Shown piece after piece: positions 32,172 through 42,168 of a stretch of DNA of 64,000 nt. The translations under genes were made by a program, and so were the position numbers. Below the pieces are notes generated by a model that did no database searches, was not told the DNA's origin, and saw nothing but the letters and a program-made list of their open reading frames with translations. Source of the DNA: Perca fluviatilis (lineage: Eukaryota; Chordata; Actinopteri; Perciformes; Percidae); assembly GCF_010015445.1 (NCBI RefSeq), contig NC_053127.1:5962504-6026503 (forward strand), in the 5' to 3' direction. Within the stretch, counting starts at the first letter, position 1; every line of letters begins with the position of its first letter.

Positions 32172-34287
32172 TGGGGATGCAGCGATTAACCAATTTTACT
32201 ATTAACTGCACATTAAAATGTCACAGTTAATTAATCGTAAACGCTCCGCTACGCCGAGTGTTAGCTGACTGCTCGTTATGTGTAGCAGTGTGTGCAGTTC
32301 ACGCGCTACATATGTGAAATCAGATGCCGGTCACCGCGAGTATTGACTGTCAGAGTGATGTACAACGGCGTCCCGTGGTGGGATAACTTACTGCTGCAAC
32401 TTTTTTTACGTTAAATGAAGTTAGCAAACAGCAGTAAAACACAGAGCAGAGCCAGCCCCTGACCTCACAACAGCTGCAGCTGCAGCGGGGAATTCAACCC
32501 AAGTTGGCAAACTTGCTAGCGACTTTGTTTATTAACGTTGTTGTTAAGTGTTTGTTAGCTTGTTAACGTTACCAGTTAGCTAACGTTAGCCTGTTTAATG
32601 TTAACTAACATTACAGTTACAGCTAATGAGTCAGAAGCCGATGTTACGATAGCGTTACGTTCTTACGAGTCAAAACCCCCGCAACAGCTCAATCATGTCA
32701 CTGAGGCTAAAACTTAACATTACTTACTTACACCTGTAGAATAATGCTCTTACTATTTGCAGATAAATATAATAAGAACTTAAAAGGTTTCCATAAGAGA
32801 CCAAGTGTGTTTTGGTGTATGCTTATTGTACAGAAGGTTTAGCTCAAGCCATAACTATAGAGTAGTTACATTGAGTAATAATAACAAATGAAACAGGAAC
32901 AGAATGTACCGCTTCACGTGAGCGCAAATGAGGACGCGACATAATACAGTGGCCCCCACCCTGGCATATGTTGTGTGAAGATAACAGTCCCGTTGCGGGA
33001 CAAGAAGAGGGGGCCCAAGAAAGAATGTATAAGAGTTTAGGGAAACGATAGAACAGGGCTCACAAGGTCTGACAGTCTAGATCACGTGTAAAACTCAAGG
33101 CCTGGGGGCCAAATCAGGCCCCTTGCAAATTTTGATCCGGCCCACATATCAATTTAGACCAAAAAGAATGAGGAAACTGTTTTTCATACTGTAATTATGT
33201 GACACTGCCGTGCAGAATTGGACAGATTTGCCGACTTTGAGACTCAGAATTCCCCACAGAAGCAGAGAGTTTTTAAATATTCAGGCTGTGAAACAGGTTG
33301 TGGTGAGTCGTTTGGGTGGCAGCTGCTTTTAAAAATGTAATGTTTGTTTTTCATGACTTGCTAAATTCTACGATGGCTAAGAAACTTTTTTGCTGACTGT
33401 ATGGGAGAAAGCTATATGAGACATGCAATAATACAAAGTTAATTGACTTTTTTTGTTAAATAAAAGCATGTCAATAAACTCAACACGTCTTGCCCTTATT
33501 GTGATCGTCATTTCCAGTGTGGCCCTTAGTGAAATTGAGTTTGACACCCCTGGTCTAGATATACGTGGACTGGCTCCGGCGTTTTGTCTGTTGCTAGGGA
33601 AACTTAGTCTCTGTGTGCTTTGTGATCCCACAGATCTGTGTATTGAAACTCTGATGCTAGACTTATTAAACAAATGCATTTGACTTCATCTTATCGTCTT
33701 ATTTGGCTCTTGCTTATGATCACTGTAATACCAATTTAACGAATGCGGAGATATATACATGTAGGTCTTTTATTGGAGTCAGACACATTGTCCCAAAAGA
33801 GGGAACACAGAGGAGGTACATCCCCAACACTCCTCTACATCCCATATGGGATATAAGGCTGCAAATTGATCTCTTCATTGCAGTTCGTATTTGGCAACAT
33901 GCTGTTAATCTCCCTGTGACAGCTGCCTCTTGGCTAGCAGCTCCTCCAACCTTTAGACACACCAGCTAGCAGGACCGTTTCAAAAAGGGCCAACTTCTTC
34001 TCAAGAAGGACCGCACTTTATTTGTGGTGTGACTGATTCACCTCAACTCTCTAATCTTTTCAGATAAATTTAAATAAAGGTTGATGATTGATCATTTTCA
34101 AAACTGTTAGTGTTATTTCTGTTTTAAATGGCAGCAATAAATAACACATTAAAATCTAGCATGTTCATGTGATTTTATACATTAGAAGTGAAATTAATTA
34201 ATGCATAATAATCGTGATAATCATGAAACCGTGATTATTCTTCAGACTATAATCGTACCAACACAATCTCTAATCGTTGCATCCCTA
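32172..34287. mobile_element. hAT-type non-autonomous element, 2.1 kb, with nested insertion
   Basis: The ends TGGGGATGCAGCGATTAAC and the inverted TAATCGTTGCATCCCTA are flanked by octamers CTGGTATG (32164-32171) and TTGGTATG (34288-34295), 7 of 8 identical. The 8-bp duplication and the terminus are hAT hallmarks. It has sub-terminal GTTAATTAATCG and ATAATCGTGATAATCATG blocks and an internal run of GTTAACGTTA-like words. A 470-bp element is nested at 33083-33552. I could not find a transposase (no hAT dimerisation motif), so it is non-autonomous or badly decayed. Confidence 0.87.
33083..33552. mobile_element. hAT-type MITE nested in the 32-34 kb element
   Basis: A 470-bp element with ends CACGTGTAAAACTCAAGGCC and the inverted GAGTTTGACACCCCTG. 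It is flanked by identical octamers GTCTAGAT at 33075-33082 and 33553-33560. The right end corresponds to the CAGGGGTGTCAAACTC-type terminus common among fish hAT MITEs. The left end has mutated. It carries GGCC-rich sub-terminal sequence. Confidence 0.92.
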
Positions 34288-34295
34288 TTGGTATG

Positions 34296-34623
34296 TCTGC
34301 GTATGTGTGTGTGTGACCGTTTGACAAATGTGAATGTAAGTGATGGTATAAATGTGTGTAAATTTAGAAAAGGGCGACAACAGGAAGCAGACAGGGTGAA
34401 ATTGGCGTCAGGCACGAAGCTGGTCGCCCCTTTTGAGGGGCCATTAAAGTGACATGGAAGAAATTGCAGCGACTCACTGGAATGAATCGTTGCTTTTAGG
34501 CTTTAAACACTGCAAGTCTGGTGACATTTTCCCTTTTTCTGTCATGACTTTAGAGATTATATTGCAATTTATGTGTAGAGCAACTTTTATGATCATCTGG
34601 GGCTTGGTTTGAAAACAATGGAT
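34296..34623. other. Unassigned sequence
   Basis: Nothing recognised. Confidence 0.3.
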
Positions 34624-34926
34624 TTAAAGATGCAGTAGATGAGACTTATAAAACTAACTTTCTGTCATATTTGCTGAAACTGACCTTATGTTCGAGAAGA
34701 ACTACATTAAGCAGGTAATAAAAAAGAAAAAATAATCTTTTTCATCTGGCAACACCTACAAGTCTGTCAATCACTGCTCATGCACACGCATTCATTCTCT
34801 CTTGTGGGGGGAGGGGCTTAGGAGAACGTTTGGGCTTTAGCAGAAAGTGGGGGGGGGATGGACTGAGAAGTTGTCGATTCAAATTCAAGTCCTGGATCTT
34901 CGCAATCCTACCTACAGCACCTTTAA
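34624..34926. mobile_element. TTAA-bordered MITE (TTAAAGATGCAGTAGATGAG)
   Basis: A 303-bp element with TTAA at both borders. The left end TTAAAGATGCAGTAGATGAG and the right end CTACCTACAGCACCTTTAA are imperfect inverted copies. A stretch at 40634-40690 begins similarly (TTTAAAGATGCACTATGAG). piggyBac-type by its borders; no ORF. Confidence 0.78.
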
Positions 34927-35318
34927 CATTGGATTAACCACTCGTAGGAACAAATCTGTTATTAAGAGGCACATATGACTGAGTTAAGCAAAGTTGTTGC
35001 ATTCACTAATAGGGCCCTATTTTAAGGATCTGAAACGCAAGTATCAAACGTGAAACGCAAGTAGCTTTGTGGGCGGGTCTCGGGCGCTGTTGCTATTATA
35101 CCGGCGGGATAAATGACTCTTGCGCCAGACGCAAATCTAAAATGGGTTGGTCTGAAGTAGTTAGGTGTGGTTACGTAACGTGCAATAAACCAATCAGAGC
35201 GTCATCTCACATGCCCTTTAAGAGCAGGCGCGCTTGTTCCATGGCGGATTGCTATTATGACGGCGGATTTGCCTGGCGCATGCCAGCGGGAGCTGTCCGG
35301 GATGCGGCAAAGTAATAA

Positions 35319-35440
35319 ATGCCCGTTTTGACCGGGTGGCGAAGTTGCTGCGGCCTCTCGGGCGCATCTCCTCAAGTCTGGAGAGGATTGCTGCAGCCAT
35401 GGAGCGTGGGCCTCCAAACGCCCCAGCTGCTCCTGTTGTG
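35319..35440 (+). pseudogene. Possible C-terminal scrap of the Harbinger Myb-like protein
   Basis: A plus-strand reading (LLRPLGRISSSLERIAAAME) has the heptad look of the coiled-coil ends of Myb/SANT-like proteins encoded by Harbinger elements. Its convergent placement to the transposase remnant agrees with the 45-47 kb element. Short and weak evidence. Confidence 0.35.
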
Positions 35441-35559
35441 CCCCTTCCTCCTCCCCCCCACTCCATCTCCGTCCACCCGCTCCACCAGGAGCGCATCGCG
35501 CATTGCCACTCCCGGACCAGATCCCGCCGGAGTGTCCAATCGCGCCGTAGTTCAACATC

Positions 35560-35727
35560 ACATCTCCTTAAGTCCTCTAATATTTCCTCATTTATGTCAT
35601 CAACACATCCATGATTCATGGAAATGTTGTGTAAAACACAACAAGCCACAAAGAATGCTGCGACTTTTTGAGAACTGTACTGTTTAGTGCCTCCTGATCT
35701 ATCCAAACACCTGAAGCGCATTTTCAA
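35560..35727 (-). pseudogene. Harbinger (HARBI1-like) transposase C-terminal remnant
   Basis: The start of the minus-strand ORF reads MKMRFRCLDRSGGTKQYSSQ, then KVAAFFVACCVLHNISMNHG. This matches the conserved 'RFRCL...VAACCVLHN' block just after the last catalytic residue of PIF/Harbinger transposases. The residues DDINEEILEDL follow, as in family tails. The ORF continues to 35218 but that part is not transposase-like. The DDE core is absent, so it is not functional. Confidence 0.88.
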
Positions 35728-36145
35728 TAATATTTTTCCTTGTAATTATGTATGGTTTGCAAAACTGGGAACTTTTGCGTCCGTGTAAATGAGAGAAGCA
35801 AATTGTATGCGGGTTGTGCACACGCTACATTATGGCCAAGCATGCGCCCCTAAAATAGCATCAACGCGCAACTGAATTTAGACTAGCGCCACAGACTTTA
35901 GACCAGGTTTTTCCTGGTCAGTGGCGGAATTGTTTTCTGAAACTGCAAATTAGCACCAGGGAACGTTTGCGCCTGAACACGCCTCCTCTTTTCGCTTAAC
36001 CGCCCCCGGGAGCGAAAATTCATTCCCTAATTTACCGACGTGCGTCTGTGGAGGGAAAAGTCCGCTGTGCGTTGGGTGCAAAATAGGAATGATACATGTG
36101 TCAGTGTACAAAGGCAATTGCGCTGAGTGCAAGATAGGGCCCATA

Positions 36146-37011
36146 GTCTTTAATTTGGAATTTTCTTTTAGGCATGTACAAACTTTTTTTTACACAGCGG
36201 ATGGTTCATCCAATCACTTGCCAGGTATTTCTTTGAAAGTGCCTGCACTTTTCCAAACAGTTTCCAATGACGGCTTCTCAGATGATTCTGTGTTAAACCA
36301 TCTGGTCAGGTTACAATTTATAAAGATTGAATGGCAATGTTTAAAGTGAAGGCAGGTCAATATGACAAGCCTTGTACAATACCGGCTCAGTGTCAATTGG
36401 CACTTGACTACGTTGAAAACTACAGAAGCCAGTGAAGGAAGAGAAACATTTAAAAAAAAAATCAAACCAATAAACTACTTCTACTAACAGGTATTCATTT
36501 TAAAGAGTGGAAATTCTGACATTTGATAAGTCAAACTTGATATTATATTGAAAGAAACACACTCACTAACTACACAACATCGCAGTAATTCTCCTCTTAA
36601 ATCGGCTCATTTGAATGCAAAGCGAGAGTTTTCTTTCCAATTACACACTTGCACTGGAGCAGAGTAAATCTGGGAAGGGTTTTAGAAATTACAGTTATTA
36701 GATTATGATGAGCAAAGTTCAGTTGAAAGGCTTAAGCCTCTGCAGTTCACATGAGAAAGAAAGTGCTCCCCACAGCACTCGCCTTGCACTTCAACCAGAA
36801 CCCTGTATATAATCCCTGTAGAGCACATGCAAAAAGGATTTGAATTTCTTATGTTTTTTTTTTTCCCTGTGTGTGCTCTGCCACCATGGCCATCAAAGTA
36901 AGTTCAACATGCAAAACGGTGACAAAGGATTAGCCATCTGGAAAGAAATCAATTCATAGTTACATTTTAAATAAGTTTATCTTTTGTATATCCATGTGGC
37001 AAGGTTTTTTT
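36146..37011. other. Unique island with TATA/Kozak-like start
   Basis: No repeat family recognised. It contains TATATAA near 36806 and, at 36886-36888, ATG in a strong Kozak context followed after four codons by a GTAAGT donor at 36898 (see findings). A poly-T/C tract precedes it. No protein match can be claimed from four codons. Confidence 0.35.
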
Positions 37012-37157
37012 GTATAAGTGAGGATTAATTCCCGACGAGGTGTCCATTGCCAGGTATAATGGATGATGGTGAGGCGTGAACGGACGGTTTACACCTCACC
37101 ATCGACCATTAATACCTGACAATGGAAACCTCGTCAGGAATTAATCCTTACTTATAC
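37012..37157. mobile_element. Palindromic MITE, 146 bp
   Basis: The left arm (GTATAAGTGAGGATTAATTC, CGACGAGGTGTCCATTGCC, GATGGTGAGG) and right arm (CCTCACCATC, GGAAACCTCGTCAGGAATTA, ATCCTTACTTATAC) are nearly complementary over about 65 bp with a short centre. No coding capacity. Its last bases overlap the left end of the next element. Confidence 0.85.
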
Positions 37158-37170
37158 CATGGTCACTTGC

Positions 37171-37232
<62 letters not shown>

Positions 37233-37930
37233 ATAACTTGTTTCCCTGGCTACACCTGAGGGTTTGACTAATACCTGGAACAATCATTCCCATTCCATAA
37301 GATTTTTATGCAATGCAAACGTTATTCACTGCTCCAGGGAATAGAACAGACCTTAGATACGACTTGCCACCCTTAGCAATGGGAGATATTTATAGTCCGC
37401 TCAGACAGCTCCGAGCCACAAAGCTAATGCTATACTAGCAAGATCCAAAGTCAATAACATTGTGTACCATTGGCAATCAGTAAAAATAACCTGACAGTAT
37501 GTTGAAGAACAAGACAAGCTAGCTATCAGCCATGTTATTGTCCCTCAAAACAATATAACGACTTTTACAATTTTATCCGCAATGTGTAAGGTTCCTGTCG
37601 GCCGCAGCCTGAAGTTGCGACCTGAACAGCGAACGGGATGTGAGATAACGTTATTTGCTGTGAAACAAAGTCAGTTCAGAGGGGCAGTGTAACTTACTTC
37701 TTACAGCGTGTGTGTTAGCGCCATCCTGTGGTGTTCAGAGGACAAGGCACTGAAGCACCACACAGTGTTGGAAATAACCGATTCACATTTCCTTTTTGTT
37801 TTAATGTAGCGCATTATTTTAGAACAGTGAACAGTTTCACTGGAACTCCTTTAGTATGTGTCCTATAACACTTTTTTATGGACACCCTGCAGCCAATCAG
37901 AATTGAGTATTCACCCAGACCATGGTATAA
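37152..37930. mobile_element. Inverted-repeat element with perfect 13-bp ends and AT array
   Basis: TTATACCATGGTC (37152-37164) is perfectly inverted at 37918-37930 (GACCATGGTATAA). The right sub-terminal block (CAGCCAATCAGAATTGAGTA then TTCACCCA) is, from memory, a very common fish repeat. The left side has an (AT)n array right behind the terminus. No ORF with a domain. Confidence 0.7.
37174..37229. repeat. (AT)n microsatellite
   Basis: About 28 uninterrupted AT units; self-complementary, able to form a cruciform. Confidence 0.97.
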
Positions 37931-38880
37931 ACACAATTATACCCCATTCCATATTAACTTTGTATTAAACGCATTAATACATTTACTTTTCCGTCTCTCT
38001 TTTTCGCAGGAAGGACATGCTAATGTCCTCTAATTCCATTCCACAATAAACATTCAACTTGTTTTTTTTTTCTCTTTTGAGCTGAATGTGCCCACATTGA
38101 ACCTTCTGTCTGTAAACCTTTTCTAGTAGTTTACCGGCAAAATGAGATCCCGACTGGGACATTTCACCATTACCATTGTGAGATAGGACATGGATTGGCT
38201 GTGGTCTGCGCTCTCCGAGTGCCCTCCTATTTGTCATATACTATGGATTTGACCTGGGTAAAAGTTTTGTATTTCCTCATGAGCAAAACCTAAACTTACC
38301 AAAGCAATTCTGTGCCGGTTCATCTAACCCTCCGCCTATCTACATTTCTATCAGACTAGCTGCCAATCTATACTTCATCCTTCCATCCACATAGGCAAAC
38401 ATCCAGTGCTCTTTTTGCCCACCTACTCATCCATTCCTCAGTGTAATCTCTGTCCACCCAACCCCACGTGTCCATCATTCTTTATCTGTTTGAGTCATTA
38501 TTCTGGAGCCCGCCTGGGGAAGAGCTTTTTTTTCCCACTTTGACAGTCCAAAAGACAAAGTGCTCTTGAAGGCTGACAGATAGGAGCAGGTAAGCGGCAG
38601 CTCCTGTTCATCACTGCCAGGAGAGTAAGCCGGCCCCACGCTGGGCCTGTGATCCTGTGGCACCGTCGATCCACGGTAGCAATCAGAGACAGAGTGATTT
38701 CAGACAGAAGACGCCCTGCTGCGCTCTCTTTTCTGGCTCTCATCAGGCTTCGACCCGCTCCCCTCTGGCTCGCACACGGTCTCATTAAACTCCGTGGAAA
38801 TTAGCACTTGCTTTAACTTGGGCATTAGTCACTCCCTGCACTTCCCCTGTCATACTTGAAAAAAGTACACGTCCTGTCAC
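37931..38880. other. Unique island, candidate conserved non-coding element
   Basis: No repeat match. The part from about 38490 to 38860 is GC-rich, with evenly distributed composition (CCACGCTGGGCCTGTGATCC, CTCATTAAACTCCGTGG). Two overlapping minus-strand ORFs (38475-38785) have no recognisable domain. Confidence 0.35.
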
Positions 38881-39287
38881 TTAGGTCGTTTTCACACCTG
38901 AGCAGTGGTCCATTGTAATCAAACCCTGCAGCGTTTTGTCAGATAGTCCGGTTCGTTTGCGGTGGTGATAAAGCTCATTTGAACATTTTTTTCACTTTCG
39001 TTAACCATGCCAGACAAGGCATTTGTGCTGCATTCATTTGGTGTCGGAATAATCGAAAAAATTATTTCCCGATAATATTTCATGGCTCACCTGATCGGTT
39101 TCCTTTGCGCTTCGTTGTCATGCAAATACTAGAAACGGCTATCAACGGGTTGTTTAAATGCTCCAAGCAATAAAGCACAACACATCTTTGTAGCGTCCAT
39201 GTTGTTGCCACATTACAACTTGAAGCTCATGAACACACCGAAGTCGGAAGAACGACTTCCCAAATCTGGAACTGGGACCATCAGAGG
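38881..39287. mobile_element. Single-ended hAT-like terminus and unassigned sequence
   Basis: TTAGGTCGTTTTCACACCTG at 38881-38900, with GGTTCGTTTGCGG downstream, resembles the TTAGG(C/T)YGCTTTCACACCT-type terminus of fish hAT elements. The second terminus is not found, so the right limit is arbitrary. Confidence 0.4.
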
Positions 39288-40036
39288 TGTTAGGTTTGAA
39301 TGATAAACAGAACCCAAATGCAGACAGACGCAGAGCCAGGCGTGTGAATTTAACAGGTTTTATTCAAAGTACTCAAGTGTCAAGTCCAGGTTTCCGGGGG
39401 AGGGGGGGGAAGGCAAGTCCAGGTTTCCAGGGTGGAGAACAAGGAGCGGATCCGTCAGAGAGAGACAGTAGGACGGTTAGCGGCGGGGTCCAGTGGTGGT
39501 GGTTCCGGTTCGGTGTATGGCAGGAGTGGAGCGGTAGCAGGAGTCAGGTTGCAATGGGTGGTGATGGCGCAGTGGATATGACACCTGCCTTTGGTGTGGG
39601 AGACCTGGGTTCGATTTCCACTGTGATACATCAACCAATGTGTCCCTGATCAAGACACTTAACCCCTAGTTGCTCCAGAGGCGTGAGACCTCTGACATAT
39701 ATAGCAATTATATATATAGCAAAAACGACATGTAATGTAATGGCAGCTGGAGGTACAAGAAAAGGAATCAGGACAGGCAACCATACAAGTAGACTTAAAC
39801 AGAGATGAAAAGATTTGTCTGGAGCGAGACTGTGGCAGTCTTGTCCATGATCTGTTGCAGACTAAAGGAATGAAGTAGTAGTATATGAAGCAGAGGTTGA
39901 TTGTGGTAGATGAGAGGCAGCTGGGACCCTGACTACTGCACACCAGACTCCACTCCTGCAATTGGGACAGACAGAGGGAGGGAGGGAGGGAGAGAGGAGA
40001 GAACAGAGAAGCTACCTAGGGGCAGCGGGCCTAACA
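39288..40036. mobile_element. LTR-like element (TGTTAGG...CCTAACA) carrying a SINE
   Basis: It begins TGTTAGG and ends CCTAACA, a perfect 7-bp inverted repeat with TG/CA ends as in solo LTRs. It shares AACCCAAATGCAGACAGACG-type text with the 26221 element. CAAGTCCAGGTTTCC is duplicated inside (39391 and 39415). No target duplication seen and no coding capacity. A SINE occupies 39555-39742. Confidence 0.5.
39555..39742 (+). mobile_element. tRNA-derived SINE with A and B boxes
   Basis: The A box TGGCGCAGTGG (39565-39575) and B box GGTTCGATTTCC (39608-39619) are at tRNA-like spacing, followed by the body TGTCCCTGATCAAGACACTT, AACCCCTAGTTGCTCCAG and a tail ending ATGTAATGTAATG. The order and tail are those of a common fish tRNA SINE. 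It has no coding capacity; transcription would be by RNA polymerase III. The TATATA stretch near 39698-39718 replaces part of the usual 3' module. Confidence 0.85.
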
Positions 40037-40165
40037 CTAGGAGCATTCAGTCAGGGCTCTCCGAGTGCCATTCTAGTTTTAAATCAGTTTACAGCCCCAA
40101 CAATCAGCAAGGTGTATGGGTGAAGTATTGGAAAATCAGAGGCTCTGGATGAGTCAAGTTCAGTC
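40037..40165. other. Short unassigned spacer
   Basis: Nothing recognised. Confidence 0.3.
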
Positions 40166-40173
40166 CTCCTCAG

Positions 40174-40832
40174 GAGACTGTCCTCCCCCCAAAAATGCTA
40201 CCAGACATAATTTTGTTCAAGCAGCAATTATGACTCATTTATGTTTCTAGTGGTGGTGCCCTCTAGTGGCGGTAGTAGTTTTGAGGGATGCAAAGCAGGA
40301 AGTAAGGTGACGAAGTACATATGGTGGATGGGTCAAACAAACAGGACTTTCACCCAGGAGAGCGGGGTTCGCATCCCATTTGAAAATAGCGTAATGGGCG
40401 CATTGGGTTCGACTCCAACCTGCGGCACTTTGATAAATGTCATTCCCCCTCTCTCCCCTTTCATGTCTTCAGCTGCCCTATTAAATACAGGCCTAAAATA
40501 ACCAAAAATCTTTGAAGTAGTTTGATTTTAACCCAAACTACAATCTTTGTCTTAACTTAAGTAGTTTTTGTGCCTAAAGCTAATCAAACTGCGACAATTT
40601 CATAACATTAAAGACGTGTTTAAATTTGAGACCTTTAAAGATGCACTATGAGCTCCTGCATGGTTTCAGCGCAATTTAATTTTTGTCTCAAATCGTAGGC
40701 ATCTTAACCTTGATCCGCTAGCTGTCTGGGGGGTGGGGGTTAGTGCACATGCACTTAATAATACATGTTGTTATTATTATTATTAGAGGGTAGGAACAAA
40801 CGACTCCTATCGTCGTATGGTTTGAAAGACTT
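40174..40832 (+). mobile_element. Family D element, mosaic copy
   Basis: The left end GAGACTGTCCTCC and the right end (GTCGTATGGTTTGAAAGACTT) match family D. The flanking octamers CTCCTCAG (40166-40173) and GTCCTCAG (40833-40840) match at 7 of 8. A SINE 3' part (40391-40500) and a stretch starting TTTAAAGATGCACTATGAG (about 40634) interrupt the family sequence. A TTA microsatellite sits at 40769-40785. Confidence 0.8.
40391..40500 (+). mobile_element. tRNA-SINE 3' half
   Basis: The B-box-like GGGTTCGACTCC (40405-40416) is followed by ATGTCATTCCCCCTCTCTCC, CCTTTCATGTCTTCAGCTG and TATTAAATACAGGCC, the same tail type as 5461-5540. The 5' half is missing. Confidence 0.72.
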
Positions 40833-41640
40833 GTCCTCAGCCACGAAACATACCAGCAGAGGAATCAGTGAGCGTGTGCCTCGGAAGAATCAAGATGCAT
40901 TCCTTCTCCTCTCACTTTCACATCTCAGCAACGCAGCTCATTTCCCTCCCAAATTCCCACAGTAACACCTTTATCAATCTCTCACTCGTAATGCTCAGCA
41001 CAGCCGGCCCATTCAGCCTCTCTCTCATTTTCAAACTTATTTCCTTCCAATTGCCGCCGTAATACCTTCATCAGCCTCCAAACAGCCGTAATGGCTCCAG
41101 CAGATGGTGAAGCAGTCTGAGGATATTCAATCTCAATCTCAGGGGATTTGCTGAGATGAACTGGTTTATTGAACTGTTGTCACATCATTTACATGAAATA
41201 AGGTATATACACAGTCCTTTGGTTTTATGTACATATGAAAATATAAGAAAAGGTTATCTGGCCTTAGCCACATGCTAGAATAGGTAAAAATAACTTTAGG
41301 AAAAACAGTGTCATTACTAAATCAAATTTAGTAGACAAACATGAATAGGTTATTCATATTTATTTACTGGGTAACTTTTTGCTGTTAGACGTATTCTCCC
41401 CCGCTGCTTTTTGTAACAGTGTTGAAGTCATTGATCTTCCAGGTTTGCACAGATATATATATATATTTTTTAATTTTGTTTGTTTTGTCAGTTTAAAAAA
41501 GTAGAATGTACTACTTGCTTTTTAAAAACCTAGGAATATGAGTCACAATAAAACATGTGTGGTGGTCTTTTTAGATGTTGTGCAGATACAAAAACTAAAG
41601 CCATGTTTTGTTTTATATGTGTGACATGGGCTGCTTCTTT
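40833..41640. other. Unique island with an internal duplicated module
   Basis: 40930-41000 and 41035-41098 are diverged copies of one module (TTTCCCTCCCAAATTCC / TTTCCTTCCAATTGCCG; ACACCTTTATCAATC / ATACCTTCATCAGCC; CGTAATGCTCAGCA / CGTAATGGCTCCAGCA). No gene or known repeat. 41161-41640 is AT-rich and unassigned. Confidence 0.45.
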
Positions 41641-42160
41641 TATTTGATATTTTATTTGATATCTTCCCGCTTGAACCAGGAGTGGTTCTGGCCCTTCTCT
41701 GTAAAGGATTTCTCAAAGCTCTTATTCCTGCCCCGAGGAGATAGGATGGAGGAGGAATCTCTGAGGAGCTATGAGCGAGGATGGAGGAGGGATGTCTGAG
41801 GAGCCATGAGCGAGGAAGGAGGAGGGATCTCTGAGGAGCCATGAGCGAGGAAGAAGGAGGGATCTCTGAGGAGCTATGAGCGAGGATACAGAGAGCAGCC
41901 TTCCCTGAAGCCGTTCAGCTGAAAGCCGCTGCTAACTCCGCCCATACCGCTGACGAACTCCCGTGACGCTTCAGAGGAAAGGACGTCTCATCCCTCTATA
42001 AACACATTTCCTTGTTTCCTCTCTCTCCTCGCGTGATTTCCTCGCGTCTCTCCCATGCTTCATGGGGGGGGACTAAGATGCGAGGAAGGGAAGCAAGTGA
42101 AGGAAACGTGGATGTAATTTAAGAACCTGAGACGTACCCAATGTGTGCACATAAATGCAT
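41641..42160. repeat. Sequence containing a 35-bp minisatellite
   Basis: Apart from the array at 41748-41887 this has GC-rich flanks (CTTCCCTGAAGCCGTTCAGC, TCTCCTCGCGTGATTTCC) that look like an inverted-repeat element body. Its termini were not identified. Confidence 0.4.
41748..41887 (+). repeat. 35-bp minisatellite, 4 copies
   Basis: Units at 41748, 41783, 41818 and 41853, each reading approximately GGAGGAGGGATCTCTGAGG then AGCCATGAGCGAGGA, with one to four differences. 35 is not a multiple of three, so ORFs across it change frame and are not coding. Confidence 0.95.
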
Positions 42161-42168
42161 ATTGTTTC

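Larger units (their letters stand above)
35012..36142. mobile_element. PIF/Harbinger element, internally deleted
   Basis: The ends GGGCCCTATTTTAAGG and AAGATAGGGCCC are flanked by identical ATA triplets (35009-35011 and 36143-36145), the 3-bp duplication expected of PIF/Harbinger. Sub-terminal regions are rich in ACGCAA / GCGC words. The interior keeps a transposase C-terminal remnant on the minus strand and, overlapping it on the plus strand, a segment resembling the C-terminal end of a Myb-like partner. Most of both genes is deleted. Confidence 0.92.

Noticed and set aside
33720..33962. Overlapping ORFs inside the 2.1-kb hAT element as a transposase remnant
   Set aside because: No hAT zinc finger, catalytic or dimerisation motif could be seen on either strand.
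35218..35560. Continuation of the Harbinger minus-strand ORF (Arg/Gly-rich)
   Set aside because: The part after the LHN block does not look like transposase. It is an out-of-context reading of the opposite-strand Myb-like remnant and terminal repeat.
38475..38785. Two overlapping minus-strand ORFs as a gene
   Set aside because: No domain and no splice signals. GC-rich composition explains the long frames; kept only as a possible non-coding island.
39608..39619. tRNA gene suggested by A and B boxes
   Set aside because: The flanking sequence does not fold as a tRNA and has a SINE body and tail.
39287..39649. 120-codon ORF
   Set aside because: It lies across an LTR-like element and runs into a SINE; the Gly/Ser-rich translation has no domain.
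40405..40416. tRNA gene suggested by GGGTTCGACTCC
   Set aside because: No A box or acceptor stem; the tail identifies a SINE 3' half.
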